50,849 nt of DNA from JBHGXV01 sp041920505 (GCA_041920505.1 JBHGXV010000020.1:1-50849); one strand, 5' to 3'. Counted from the first letter of the stretch, positions 17,928 through 26,377 are shown. Notes: a model not told the origin generated them from the sequence alone. Translations and numbers: made by a program.

Positions 17928-19337
17928 ATGGAGAAACAGTATCTGGCGGAACCGTACAAGATCAAGATGGTGGAACCGATCCGGCTGCTTCCGCGCGAGG
18001 AGCGGGAGAAGCGCATCGTGGAGGCAGGCTACAATCCGTTTTCACTGCGTTCGGACGACGTGTATATCGACCTGTTGACCGACAGCGGCACGGGAGCGAT
18101 GAGCGACTATCAGTGGGCCGGGCTGATGCTGGGCGACGAGTCGTACGCCGGCAGCCGCAACTTCTACCATCTGGAGGAAGTGGTGCGGGAAATCATCGGC
18201 TACCGCTACACGATTCCGACGCATCAGGGGCGCGGCGCGGAGCAGGTGTTGTTCCCGCTTCTGCTGGATCAGCCGGGCAAGGCGGCGCTGGGCAACATGC
18301 ACTTCGACACGACCAAGGCGCACATCGAACTGGCGCGCGGCCGGGCGCTCAACTTCGTCATCGAGGACGCGTACGACACGGCGACGCCGCATCCGTTCAA
18401 GGGCAATTTTGATCTGGAAAAACTGGAAAACTACCTGAAATCGACGCCGAAAGATGAGATCGGCTTTATCCTGATCACGATTACCTGCAACAGCGCGGGC
18501 GGCCAGCCTGTGTCGATGGCCAACATCCGCGCGGTCAGCGAGCTGGGGCGCGCTTACGGCGTGCGCGTCTTTTTCGACGCCGCCCGCTTCGCGGAAAACG
18601 CCTACTTCATCAAGCGGCGGGAGCCGGGGTACGCCGACAAGAGCATCAAGGAGATCGTCCGCGAGATGTTCTCCTACGGCGACGGGCTGACGATGAGCGC
18701 GAAAAAGGACGGCCTGGTCAACATGGGCGGGATGATCGCGATCAAGGAAGACGAGGAGTTGTACCAACTGACCCGTTCGATGGTGGTGCCGTACGAGGGC
18801 TTCCCCACCTACGGCGGGCTGTCCGGCCGCGACATGGAGGCGCTGGCCCGGGGGCTGACGGAAGTGGTGGACGAAGCGTACCTGGCCCATCGCATCGGCC
18901 AGGTGGAATTGCTGGGAAATTGGCTGGACGAAGCGGGCATCCCGATCCAAAAGCCGGTCGGCGGCCATGCCGTGTTCGTCGACGCCAAGCGGTTTCTGCC
19001 GCACATCCCGTTTGACCAGTTCCCGGCCCACGCGCTGGCCGTGGAGCTGTATCTGGAGGCGGGCGTGCGCGGCGTCGAGGTGGGGTCGTTTTTGCTCGGG
19101 CGCGATCCGGAGACGGGGGACAATCTGGAGTCGCCGGTCGAATTTTTGCGGCTGACCATCCCGCGCCGGGTGTACACCGACAATCACCTGCGGGTGGTGG
19201 CCGAGGCGCTGAAAAACATCTACGCCCGCCGGCATGAGGTGCGCGGCCTGCGCTTCACATATGAACCGAAGATTTTGCGCCACTTTACCGCGCGTCTGGA
19301 GCCGGTGCCGCTACCGACGCAGGTGTTGGGCGAGTGA
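17928..19337 (+). CDS. tnaA: Tryptophanase (tryptophan indole-lyase)
   Basis: A 469-residue PLP enzyme of the tryptophanase/tyrosine phenol-lyase family, which splits tryptophan into indole, pyruvate and ammonia. Motifs are DLLTDSGTGAMSDYQWAG, IPTHQGRGAE, FDAARFAENAYF, the PLP lysine at about 260 in MSAKKDGLVNMGG, and FPTYGGLSGRDMEA. At the place where tyrosine phenol-lyase has Arg381 this protein has Val385 (GVRGVEVGSFLLGRD), and the C-terminal YEPKILRHFTARL keeps the His found in tryptophanases. Both favour tryptophanase over tyrosine phenol-lyase. The start is ATG 17928 after GGAGGA; the open frame extends upstream to 17673 through the promoter and terminator, so that part is not coding. 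No transporter gene is adjacent. Confidence 0.92.
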   Translation: MEKQYLAEPYKIKMVEPIRLLPREEREKRIVEAGYNPFSLRSDDVYIDLLTDSGTGAMSDYQWAGLMLGDESYAGSRNFYHLEEVVREIIGYRYTIPTHQGRGAEQVLFPLLLDQPGKAALGNMHFDTTKAHIELARGRALNFVIEDAYDTATPHPFKGNFDLEKLENYLKSTPKDEIGFILITITCNSAGGQPVSMANIRAVSELGRAYGVRVFFDAARFAENAYFIKRREPGYADKSIKEIVREMFSYGDGLTMSAKKDGLVNMGGMIAIKEDEELYQLTRSMVVPYEGFPTYGGLSGRDMEALARGLTEVVDEAYLAHRIGQVELLGNWLDEAGIPIQKPVGGHAVFVDAKRFLPHIPFDQFPAHALAVELYLEAGVRGVEVGSFLLGRDPETGDNLESPVEFLRLTIPRRVYTDNHLRVVAEALKNIYARRHEVRGLRFTYEPKILRHFTARLEPVPLPTQVLGE

Positions 19338-19352
19338 CGCCTGTCGTTTGGC

Positions 19353-19390
19353 AACCCCCTGTCCCGCCGGTACGCGCCGGACAGGGGGTT
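19353..19390. terminator. Strong hairpin between convergent genes
   Basis: A perfect 12-bp outer stem (19353-19364 with 19379-19390) follows tnaA; the 3' arm touches the stop codon of the opposing small gene. It probably terminates both strands. Confidence 0.8.
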
Positions 19391-19523
19391 ACGTTTCTTT
19401 CTCCCAGCGGAAGTGGAGCGGATTTTTTGAACACCACAACAGGATGGTGCCTTTGACGCTCTGGACGACCAGCACGGCGCGGCAAATCGGGCAGACTTCC
19501 AGCGGCGGTTTACGCACGGACAT
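19389..19523 (-). CDS. Small putative zinc-binding protein, 44 aa
   Basis: A 44-residue basic protein with a CPIC pair near residue 11 and a WCS..P.H element near residue 31, which could bind zinc as a CC-CH site. I do not recognise a family. The start is ATG 19523; GAGGTG lies directly before it, which is closer than usual for a ribosome site. Support comes from a good minus-strand promoter 25 bases upstream and the convergent terminator at its end. Function unknown. Confidence 0.45.
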   Translation of the reverse strand: MSVRKPPLEVCPICRAVLVVQSVKGTILLWCSKNPLHFRWEKET

Positions 19524-19547
19524 CACCTCGGCGATGGATACTCTTTC

Positions 19548-19577
19548 ATTATACAACGGGGAACGGATAGTATGTAA
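19548..19577 (-). promoter_or_regulatory. SigA-type promoter for the 44-aa gene
   Basis: On the minus strand TTACAT (19577-19572) and a perfect TATAAT (19553-19548) are separated by 18 bases. The leader to the ATG at 19523 would be about 20 bases. Confidence 0.6.
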
Positions 19578-19608
19578 GAAAAAGTGACGCCAGATGTGAA
19601 TTGTCTGG

Positions 19609-19971
19609 TCAGTCCCCTGCGCCGAAGTGGCGCAAGCGAAGCCGGACGTCTTCAGGCACGAAGAATTCAGCTTTGCCGCACGCGAGGCACACATAGGTTC
19701 TCAGCCGCAAGGTGCCTTTCAGCAAATCTCCAAACTCTCCCAGGAACAGGTTGCTGAGCGTCGACGAACGCTGCAACTCTTCTTCCCCGGCAAACATCAT
19801 CTCGCGATCGCAGCGAGAACAGATCACCGGCTGGTTGGTTGTGTCAGCGGAATCCGGCTCCGCGTCGCCGGGCAGCGCGTCCGTACGGGGAAAATCGACG
19901 ATCTGATTGTCGCAATGGGGACAAAACGGCTCGTTTTCGTTGATGATTCCGCGACACCAGGGACATTTCAT
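19609..19971 (-). CDS. Zinc-ribbon protein, 120 aa
   Basis: A 120-residue soluble protein with three or more Cys-x-x-Cys knuckles: CPWC and CPHC close to the N-terminus (a complete zinc ribbon, about residues 3-22), CSRC near 53, and CLAC near 98. The last two probably form a second zinc site across a hydrophobic middle region (STLSNLFLGEFGDLLKGTLRLRTYVC). No enzyme motif is visible. The start is ATG 19971 with GGGAGG about 9 bases before; the longer frame from 20019 would put it inside. The function is unknown. Confidence 0.75.
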   Translation of the reverse strand: MKCPWCRGIINENEPFCPHCDNQIVDFPRTDALPGDAEPDSADTTNQPVICSRCDREMMFAGEEELQRSSTLSNLFLGEFGDLLKGTLRLRTYVCLACGKAEFFVPEDVRLRLRHFGAGD

Positions 19972-20048
19972 CCTAAACGCCTCCCTTCGTGATTCTCGGA
20001 ACCAGCCATGCCAAGACACGGCTGGTTTCGGATGGCAGCAAAATGCGA

Positions 20049-20088
20049 ACGGGCTGGCCCGACAGGTGACTGTCTAGGCACAGCCCGT
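20049..20088 (-). terminator. Possible terminator of the lipoprotein gene
   Basis: An 8-bp inverted repeat (20049-20056 with 20081-20088) lies 40 bases after the stop of the 20128 gene; on the minus strand it is followed by TCGCATTTT. The T-run is displaced, so this is tentative. Confidence 0.45.
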
Positions 20089-20127
20089 GTTTTCTGGCTT
20101 TGATGCGATCAGGTTGACAGGGCAGGG

Positions 20128-21678
20128 TTAGCGGGAGAAGACGATGATCGCTTGTTTCACTTCCGCAAGCCATTTGACGTCGGCGCCCAGTTCGCTGCTG
20201 ACGAACCGCAGCGGTACGTACAGCGAGCCGTTTTGATTGGTGACGGCAACCGGCAGCGTCTTCAACTGGCCGTTTACCTTGGCTGTTTTGCTGCCTGCCA
20301 CCAGTTCAATCCGTTTGCCGTCTTTGACGAAGATGGCGGTTTTTGTCTTGGCGTCGTAGTCGATGGTCGCGCCCATTGCCTCGCCGATGAATCGAAACGG
20401 CACCATCGTCGTGTCGTTTTGTTGCAACGGACGGATATTTTTCACCTGTTCGCCATTGAGCGTGACGGTTTTGGCCTTCAGATCGAGCACGACGGTTTGC
20501 GTGTCAGATTGTTTCAGTGCTTTGAAGAGGAAGCCTTTTTCGTTGAAGGATTGGATCGCGTTCTTGTCTTGTTTCAATTGCTCCAGCGTCACGGTTTGGT
20601 CGTCGGACGGATAGGCAAACGAGGTCGCCTTGCCGTAGTTCCAGAGGTAGGCGTCCGCCTCAAGCCCGACCGAAATCGGCGTGGTGATGCCTTTGGCCGG
20701 AGCGACGATGGAAAGGTTCAGAGTGCTCGTGCTGCGAACCGGCAGCTTATTGCCGTCGATGTAGTAGTCCAGCTTCAGCGTCAGGGAATCGAGCCCCTGC
20801 GCTTTGGCCAGAGCTACGATCTGATCAGGCGTGTACGTCTTCTCAAACTGCTCAATCGCCTGTTTTGCTTTGACCAGCACTTCATCCACCGTTTTCTCCG
20901 GATCAAGCACGATCGGCAGTTGTTTGCCGTCCGGCGCGTTCTCCTTGGCGAATGCGACAATCTCACGCAGCAGATCGATGGCGAAGCGGCGCGCCTCCTG
21001 ATTGGCGGTGAGGTCTTTCGCCGTATACAATGCCATGTTGATCAATTCTTTGGTGTCCAGCGTGATCGTCACGTGTGTCGCGTTGACGGTTTGGCCGTTC
21101 GGCAGCGTCACCTGCTCGCTGCCCAGGTTTTTCGCCTGCGACAGCTTGTAGCCATACTGGGAGATGTAGGTTTTCAGGAACTGGATCGTCAGGTTGTTGA
21201 CTTTCTCCTGGAATTCCTTCAGTTTCGCCGGATCGATCCCGCTCTCGCCGGATAGTTTCGGCATGGAGTTGTCAATCACCAGGTATTTGGCGTCCAGCGG
21301 CGATTTCAGGTACAGCTTGTTTTCCGCAGTCAACAGTTCCAGAGACGCCTTTTGCTCTCCTGTCCACAGGTTGTTGTCACGCAGCGGCTTGTCATCGTTG
21401 GCGGTGATCACCATTTTCGCATGGTTGAGGTCAAGGGAGCTGCCCTCAATGGTCACACCGGCCTTGAGCGCGTTGATGACGCTGAGCGCATCGGCAGGGG
21501 CGTTAGCCGTTTTGGCCAATTTGTCCAAATCGCCCGTCAATTTGACCGTTTCTTTAAAGTCGTAGTTGGGGCTGTCCAGGGTCTTGAGTATGGAGTCCCG
21601 GACCAGCGACGCTTCTCCCGAGCACCCGGTCAACACCAACAGGGCAGCGAAGAGAAGCAATCCAACTTTTTTCCACAT
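20128..21678 (-). CDS. Lipoprotein with C-terminal copper-amine-oxidase N-domain-like (stalk) region
   Basis: A 516-residue surface lipoprotein. The signal peptide ends in the lipobox LTGC at residues 17-20 (Cys lipidated). The long central part is alpha/beta and Lys-rich, of no family I recognise. The last ~130 residues match the stalk domain named after the N-terminal domain of copper amine oxidases: VTLNGEQVKN, MVPFRFIGEAMGATIDYD, AIFVKDGKRIELVAGSKTAKVNG, LYVPLRFVSSELGADVKW. Such domains are abundant in Brevibacillus and Paenibacillus surface proteins and probably mediate adhesion; no amine oxidase activity is implied. The start is ATG 21678, with AGGAGAGG upstream. Its body may be a lipoprotein of the sporulation/cell envelope type, but this is a guess. 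Confidence 0.85.
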   Translation of the reverse strand: MWKKVGLLLFAALLVLTGCSGEASLVRDSILKTLDSPNYDFKETVKLTGDLDKLAKTANAPADALSVINALKAGVTIEGSSLDLNHAKMVITANDDKPLRDNNLWTGEQKASLELLTAENKLYLKSPLDAKYLVIDNSMPKLSGESGIDPAKLKEFQEKVNNLTIQFLKTYISQYGYKLSQAKNLGSEQVTLPNGQTVNATHVTITLDTKELINMALYTAKDLTANQEARRFAIDLLREIVAFAKENAPDGKQLPIVLDPEKTVDEVLVKAKQAIEQFEKTYTPDQIVALAKAQGLDSLTLKLDYYIDGNKLPVRSTSTLNLSIVAPAKGITTPISVGLEADAYLWNYGKATSFAYPSDDQTVTLEQLKQDKNAIQSFNEKGFLFKALKQSDTQTVVLDLKAKTVTLNGEQVKNIRPLQQNDTTMVPFRFIGEAMGATIDYDAKTKTAIFVKDGKRIELVAGSKTAKVNGQLKTLPVAVTNQNGSLYVPLRFVSSELGADVKWLAEVKQAIIVFSR

Positions 21679-21928
21679 GTTTCTCCTCTCCTTTGCTTCA
21701 TGTAATTTTTGGAACGATCATAATCTTCGACAAAAATGGAGATATTCCTGTCGTCGTTCCTGTTCAACCGCGAAAAAATCGGTTCGTCAGGAATATACGG
21801 GAAAACCCAAAAAAGGTTTCGCCAAATTCCGAAAAAAACCACAAGTGGCTTTCATCCGTGGTAAGATGGAAATGATTAGCCTAGTCGCAGAAAGAACCCA
21901 AGTATGGAGAAGGAAAGGACGTTGCATC

Positions 21929-24436
21929 ATGTGGATGTGGCTTCAACGACTGATCGAGCGTTTGCAACCAGACAACCGGGAGGCATCCGGACGCCGTCCG
22001 CACGTGTCGTTGACGTCGGCCCGCTCGCTTAAGGCGAGGGCGAAAAACATTTATCCGCGCGAACGGCAACGGCAGGAAGAGAGCGTCAGGGAGCGCACTC
22101 CCGCCCGCGGCCGGTTCCGCTTCCCTGTGATTCCGGATCAGCCGAAACAGAAGGCGGAGCGGCCGGAACAACTCCCGCACACGCCGTTTGAGATATACAA
22201 GCAGACGCAGGAACAGGCGGAACAGTCGGTTGCGCCTCAACCGCCCGCTCTGTTTTCGCAGACTGTTCAACCCAAACCGCGTGCGGCCGAATCGAGGCGG
22301 AAAGATGGAGAGAGTGACAAACGCTCGTTTCGGCCCACGGAAATTGTTTCGCCGATCTACGGCAGGATCGATCCAAACGGTACGGCACGGGATCGCGTCA
22401 GCGCAAAAACAGCGGCCGACGCGGGCACGTCCCGTCGCGAGGCCGAGCGGATGAGCAGGACGGAAGTGGAACCCTCCGGCGCGCCGGTCGCAAAACAGGC
22501 GGCCTTAGCTGAAACACGGGCGGTCACAGTCGAGACATGGGCGGTTACAGCCGAGACACAGGCGGACTTAACCGAGACACAGGTAGCCGCAGTCGAGACA
22601 CCGACGGTCGTAGTCGAAACACCGACGGCCACAACCGAGACACAGGCGGTCACAGTCGAGACACAGGCAGACGAAGCCGTGTCCCTGACCGCGCCAGCGG
22701 CCCCAAGCCAAACAGTTTGCGAACCGGAGCCGCAGACTGTGTTTGGCCCGGAGCCGCAACTGGATACGTCCGCTGTCTTCCAGGCGCCTAAATTGTCCGC
22801 GCAGAGCGGACGGTCTCTGGAGGTCTCGGGCGAACCCCTCGTTGGCGGGCATCCGTCCTATGAAACCAGCGAAACCAGCCCGCAGGCGGACGCTCTTGCA
22901 ATGAGCTTCCCGCAGCCGGAGCGCCCCGGCATGAATGTTGAGGCCGATTGCGAACAAGAGCGGCATTTTCCGGCTGAACCGGCCTCCCGGGAGGAACCGA
23001 GGAAGCCAATGGAGTCAATGGAACCTCGTTATCAGTTCCCGCCGCTCTCTCTGCTGGACGAAGCGCCGCCGATGGCAGACGATTCGACGGCGCATACGCT
23101 GGAACAAAAGCGGCTTTTGGAGGAGACGCTGGCCAACTTCAACGTCAGTGCGCAGGTGGTGGGCATCGTCAAAGGGCCGACAGTCACCCGGTTTGAACTG
23201 CAGCCCGCTCCCGGCGTCAAGGTAAACAAGATCACCAGCCTGTCCGACGACATCAAGCTGAACCTGGCGGCCAAGGACATCCGCATCGAGGCGCCGATCC
23301 CCGGCCGCAACGCGGTCGGAATCGAGGTGCCCAACTTGAAGAGCGAGCCGATCTTGATCCGGCGCATCCTCGGCTCGGACAAGTTTCGCAACCATCCGTC
23401 GCCGTTGGCCGTGGCGCTCGGCATGGACATCGGCGGGGAGCCGATTGTCGCCGACATCAAGAAAATGCCGCACGGCCTGATCGCCGGCGCGACCGGTTCG
23501 GGCAAAAGCGTCTGCATCAACTCGATTATCGTCAGCCTGCTGTACAAGGCGACTCCCGAACAGGTGCGCTTGCTGTTGATCGATCCGAAAATGGTGGAGC
23601 TGGCCCCGTACAACCATCTGCCCCATCTGGTGACGCCGGTGGTGACGGACGCCAAGCAGGCGACGGCTGCGCTGAAGTGGGCGGTGGAAGAGATGGAGCG
23701 GCGCTACGCCCTGTTCGTCGACGCCGGTGTCCGCGACATCGACCGGTACAACAAGACGACAGGAGAGACCCTGCCGTACATCGTGATCGTCATCGACGAG
23801 TTGGCCGATCTGATGATGGTGTCGCCGCAAGACGTGGAAGACTGCATCATCCGCATCGCGCAAAAGGCGCGCGCCTGCGGCATTCACCTGCTGTTGGCCA
23901 CGCAGCGGCCGTCGGTCGACGTGATTACCGGCAACATCAAGGCAAACGTGCCGACGCGCCTCGCGTTTGCGGTCTTTTCCCAGATCGACTCGCGCACGAT
24001 TCTCGACCAGAGCGGCGCGGAACGGCTTTTGGGCCGCGGCGACATGCTGTTTCTGGAAAGCGGCGCGGCGCCGATCCGGCTGCAGGGGAACTACGTTTCC
24101 GACGAAGAGATCGAGCGCGTCACGGAAATGGTCAAACGCCAGCGCCAGCCGGAATACGTATTCAGCAAGGAAGAATTGGAACAGTCGGTTCAAAGCTACG
24201 ACATGGGGGACGATCCGCTCTACCACGAAGCCCTGGTCTACGTCGCTGAACAGGGGCAGGCGTCCGCGTCCGCGTTGCAGCGCCGCTTCCGCATTGGCTA
24301 CAACCGGGCGGCGCGGCTGATCGAGATGATGGAAGCGGTCGGTCATGTCGCCGGCCAGAGCGGCGGAAAACCGCGCGCCGTGTTGATCACCCCCGAAGAC
24401 GCCCGCGCGTTGGCCGAGGGCAGCAGCCTGTTGTAA
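21929..24436 (+). CDS. sftA: Soluble FtsK/SpoIIIE-type DNA translocase (SftA-like)
   Basis: An 835-residue DNA pump. There is no N-terminal membrane domain, unlike SpoIIIE/FtsK; instead about 370 residues of charged, low-complexity linker precede the motor. This matches Bacillus SftA, the septum-associated soluble translocase that clears DNA from the closing septum. The alpha/beta motor begins near 385 (DSTAHTLEQKRLLEETLANFNV), with Walker A GATGSGKS at about 520, Walker B VIVIDELADLM at about 617, and LLATQRPSVDVITG. The C-terminal gamma winged helix (SALQRRFRIGYNRAARLIEMMEA, in residues about 776-805) reads KOPS/SRS-like DNA. The start ATG 21929 follows AAGGAAAGG. Eight 7-residue repeats lie in the linker. 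Confidence 0.93.
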   Translation: MWMWLQRLIERLQPDNREASGRRPHVSLTSARSLKARAKNIYPRERQRQEESVRERTPARGRFRFPVIPDQPKQKAERPEQLPHTPFEIYKQTQEQAEQSVAPQPPALFSQTVQPKPRAAESRRKDGESDKRSFRPTEIVSPIYGRIDPNGTARDRVSAKTAADAGTSRREAERMSRTEVEPSGAPVAKQAALAETRAVTVETWAVTAETQADLTETQVAAVETPTVVVETPTATTETQAVTVETQADEAVSLTAPAAPSQTVCEPEPQTVFGPEPQLDTSAVFQAPKLSAQSGRSLEVSGEPLVGGHPSYETSETSPQADALAMSFPQPERPGMNVEADCEQERHFPAEPASREEPRKPMESMEPRYQFPPLSLLDEAPPMADDSTAHTLEQKRLLEETLANFNVSAQVVGIVKGPTVTRFELQPAPGVKVNKITSLSDDIKLNLAAKDIRIEAPIPGRNAVGIEVPNLKSEPILIRRILGSDKFRNHPSPLAVALGMDIGGEPIVADIKKMPHGLIAGATGSGKSVCINSIIVSLLYKATPEQVRLLLIDPKMVELAPYNHLPHLVTPVVTDAKQATAALKWAVEEMERRYALFVDAGVRDIDRYNKTTGETLPYIVIVIDELADLMMVSPQDVEDCIIRIAQKARACGIHLLLATQRPSVDVITGNIKANVPTRLAFAVFSQIDSRTILDQSGAERLLGRGDMLFLESGAAPIRLQGNYVSDEEIERVTEMVKRQRQPEYVFSKEELEQSVQSYDMGDDPLYHEALVYVAEQGQASASALQRRFRIGYNRAARLIEMMEAVGHVAGQSGGKPRAVLITPEDARALAEGSSLL
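22511..22678 (+). repeat. Eight tandem 21-bp repeats inside the sftA linker
   Basis: Eight in-frame units of seven residues with consensus E-T-x-A-V-T-V (for example ETRAVTV, ETWAVTA, ETQADLT, ETPTVVV), residues about 195-250. The DNA units start GAGACA or GAAACA and are similar but not identical, so this is an expanded coding minisatellite. Confidence 0.9.
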
Positions 24437-24480
24437 CCGATATCGCCAAAAGCCGCTGACGAGCGAGGAGGAGAGCTGCC

Positions 24481-24888
24481 ATGTCCGTCAATCCGTTTGC
24501 GAAAAAGTACCGACCGATCACAGACGAGCTGGTGCTGTTCAACGACGAGTATTACCTGAGCGTCTGGAAGCTCCCGTTGGATGGGCTGGATCAGGATGAG
24601 ATCGCGTCTTTGTTCGATACCTTGTACGCGTTTGAACACCCCGATATCGAGATGGAAATCGACGTCTCGGAAGAAGCGAAAGGGCAATGGCATGTGCAGT
24701 TGCTGGTGCCGTACATGCTGACTTTGGCCGACGCGGCGATCAGGCGAATGCGGCGGGGAGCCGAAGCTCTGTGCGACTACCTGTCGGAGCGGGGCGTCAT
24801 CGTCACCGCGCAAGCGTTGAAGGGCGAAGAGATCCTCGCGTACGTCAAGCGGTACAATCCCGATGTCCATGTCGAACAAAACGCCTGA
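24481..24888 (+). CDS. Hypothetical protein, 135 aa
   Basis: I do not recognise this protein. It is acidic, 135 residues, soluble, and begins MSVNPFAKKYRPITDELVLFNDEYYLSVW. The second half is helical with a basic patch (DAAIRRMRRGAEALCDYL). The start is ATG 24481 with GAGGAGGAGAG upstream. It lies 44 bases after sftA with no terminator between, so the two are probably co-transcribed, which is weak evidence for a role linked to division or chromosome segregation. It is followed by a terminator. Confidence 0.75.
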   Translation: MSVNPFAKKYRPITDELVLFNDEYYLSVWKLPLDGLDQDEIASLFDTLYAFEHPDIEMEIDVSEEAKGQWHVQLLVPYMLTLADAAIRRMRRGAEALCDYLSERGVIVTAQALKGEEILAYVKRYNPDVHVEQNA

Positions 24889-24896
24889 TTCCACAG

Positions 24897-24927
24897 ACCG
24901 GCCTTTCTGCGTGCAGCGAAGGCCGGT
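24897..24927 (+). terminator. Hairpin terminator after the 24481 gene
   Basis: A perfect 9-bp stem (24897-24905 with 24919-24927) is followed by a T-rich stretch. It ends the sftA transcript. The stretch from here to 25178 shows no further gene. Confidence 0.75.
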
Positions 24928-25178
24928 TTGATGTTTCCGCCAGGGGTTCATAAACGGGGCGGGCGCTGGGAACGCTGTAAAACACCCCCAGTCGTCATAC
25001 CCGCCTGTTGGATCGCCGTCGAGTTGCGGGGCGGCAGCCCGCCTCCTTCGTCACGGGTTGGACAGCCTGGTACGGTGGTTCTTTCTGTTCTATGCAGAAT
25101 GGCAAACAGATGGTACACTTCAGTTAGACAAACGATTGGACCTGCTTCACTGAATGAGGCGGCAGAGGAGGTGCCAAG

Positions 25179-25439
25179 ATGGAGTACGGGGAAAAGATCA
25201 AGCATCGGCTCAAGCGCATTGAGGGACAAGTACGCGGTGTCCTCAACATGATCGAAGAAGGCAAAAACTGCAAGGAAGTGGTCAGCCAGCTTACGGCGGT
25301 CCGCTCTGCCGTTGACAAGGCGATTGGCGTGATCGTCGCGTCCAATCTGGCGACATGCGTTCGCGAGCAGATCGAACAGGGAAAGGACGCGGACGAGATT
25401 TTGAACGAAGCGATCGAGCTGTTGGTCAAAAGCCGGTAA
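25179..25439 (+). CDS. cstR: CsoR-family repressor, CstR-type persulfide sensor
   Basis: An 86-residue all-helical DNA-binding protein of the CsoR/RcnR/FrmR family (DUF156). The N-terminal KIKHRLKRIEGQVRGVLNMIEEG segment is typical. Copper sensors of the family have a Cys-His-Cys set; here Cys31 and Cys60 are present but the His position is Asn56 (ASNLATC). Cys31, Cys60 and a non-His residue at that place are exactly the arrangement in Staphylococcus aureus CstR, which senses persulfide and reactive sulfur through a di- or tetrasulfide link. So CstR is more likely than a copper sensor. The start is ATG 25179 after GAGGAGGT. The usual CstR targets (rhodanese, TauE, sulfide:quinone oxidoreductase) are not adjacent. 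Confidence 0.85.
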   Translation: MEYGEKIKHRLKRIEGQVRGVLNMIEEGKNCKEVVSQLTAVRSAVDKAIGVIVASNLATCVREQIEQGKDADEILNEAIELLVKSR

Positions 25440-25459
25440 GAAAACCCGGCGTTTGCCAG

Positions 25460-25504
25460 GGGCAACCCGCAGCAGATCACCCCACAGGGTGAAGCGGGTT
25501 GCCC
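25460..25504 (+). terminator. Terminator of the cstR-like gene
   Basis: A perfect 11-bp stem (25460-25470 with 25494-25504) with a 23-base loop, followed by TTGTGT. Confidence 0.7.
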
Positions 25505-25539
25505 TTGTGTCGTTTGGCAGATTGCGCGCCGGTAATCTC

Positions 25540-25569
25540 TTTACGTCCCGCCCGCCGATCCGGTATACT
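25540..25569 (+). promoter_or_regulatory. Promoter of the iclR-like gene
   Basis: TTTACG (25540-25545) and TATACT (25564-25569) are separated by 18 bases, about 64 bases before the GTG start. The proposed operator begins 20 bases after the -10. Confidence 0.6.
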
Positions 25570-25589
25570 GAAATCAATCATAAAACATC

Positions 25590-25606
25590 ATTTCGTCTGG
25601 TGAAAC
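25590..25606. promoter_or_regulatory. Proposed IclR operator, copy 1 (own gene)
   Basis: ATTTCGTCTGGTGAAAC lies just after the transcription start. It shares 13 of 17 bases with the site before aconitase at 30070-30086, placed similarly relative to the -10. TTTC...GAAA arms resemble IclR-family (KdgR-type) operators. Regulator assignment is inference. Confidence 0.55.
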
Positions 25607-25633
25607 AAATCGGCGAAGAAAGCGGGTGAAGCC

Positions 25634-26377
25634 GTGGAAGAGCAAAAATCGACCGTCCGCGCCGTCGAACGCGCGCTGGATATCCTGTTGTGTTTTACGG
25701 ACGCTACGGATCTGGGGCTGAGCGAGATCGCAAACCGCATCTCCCTGCACAAAAGCACGGTGCACCGGCTTCTTTCCACTTTGGAGAGCAAGGGCTTCGT
25801 CATCCGCGACCCGGAGACCGAGAAATACCGGCTTGGCTTTCGCGTCTGGGAATTGTCCGCCAACCTGACCCAGTCGGATGACATGGCCAGCATCCTTTTG
25901 CCCGAAATGGAGCGGTTGCGCGACATGCTGGGCGAGACGGTCAGTTTGTACGTGCGCGACGGAAACGAACGGATTCGCATCCAGGCCGTGCAGAGCAACC
26001 AGCCGATCCGCCGCGTCGCTCCGGTGGGCGCGCGTCTGCCGCTTGCCGTCGGCGCGTCCAGCAAAGTGCTGGTGGCCTACGCCGACGAGATGGTGCGCGA
26101 GCAGATTCTCGCTGACCCTGACTGGCCGGACACGGTGGATCGCGAGACGTACCGGCAGCAACTGGAGCAAATTCGCCGTCAGGGATACGCCACCAGCGTT
26201 GAGGAACGGGAAGCGGGGGCAGCCGCCGTCTCAGCGCCGATCTTTAACCGGCAGGGAAAAATTGTCGCCGCTCTGTCCGTCTCCGGCCCGGCCAACCGGT
26301 TGACGCCGGAAAAAATGACCGAAATCGCCGGTCCGGTGATCGAGTCGGCGTCTCGCATGGGCAAGATGGTGAAGTAA
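25634..26377 (+). CDS. IclR-family transcriptional regulator
   Basis: A 247-residue regulator. The N-terminal winged helix-turn-helix (about residues 5-65) shows VERALDILLCF, LGLSEIANRISLHKSTVHRLLSTLESKGFV split over two short stretches, and the wing R.PETEKYRLGF. The C-terminal ~170 residues form the IclR effector domain with GETVSLYVRDG, LPLAVGASSKVLVAY and the final AAVSAPIFNRQGKIVAALSVSGP segment. Effectors of the family are small organic acids or aromatic compounds; none is identifiable here. The start is GTG 25634. An inverted repeat after its own promoter suggests autorepression, and the same motif occurs before aconitase about 4.5 kb away. Confidence 0.93.
   Translation: MEEQKSTVRAVERALDILLCFTDATDLGLSEIANRISLHKSTVHRLLSTLESKGFVIRDPETEKYRLGFRVWELSANLTQSDDMASILLPEMERLRDMLGETVSLYVRDGNERIRIQAVQSNQPIRRVAPVGARLPLAVGASSKVLVAYADEMVREQILADPDWPDTVDRETYRQQLEQIRRQGYATSVEEREAGAAAVSAPIFNRQGKIVAALSVSGPANRLTPEKMTEIAGPVIESASRMGKMVK

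Noticed and set aside
24928..25178. CsoR-type operator before the cstR-like gene
   Set aside because: There is a C-rich stretch with ATACCC, but no G/C-tract pseudo-palindrome of the CsoR/CstR type that I could confirm.
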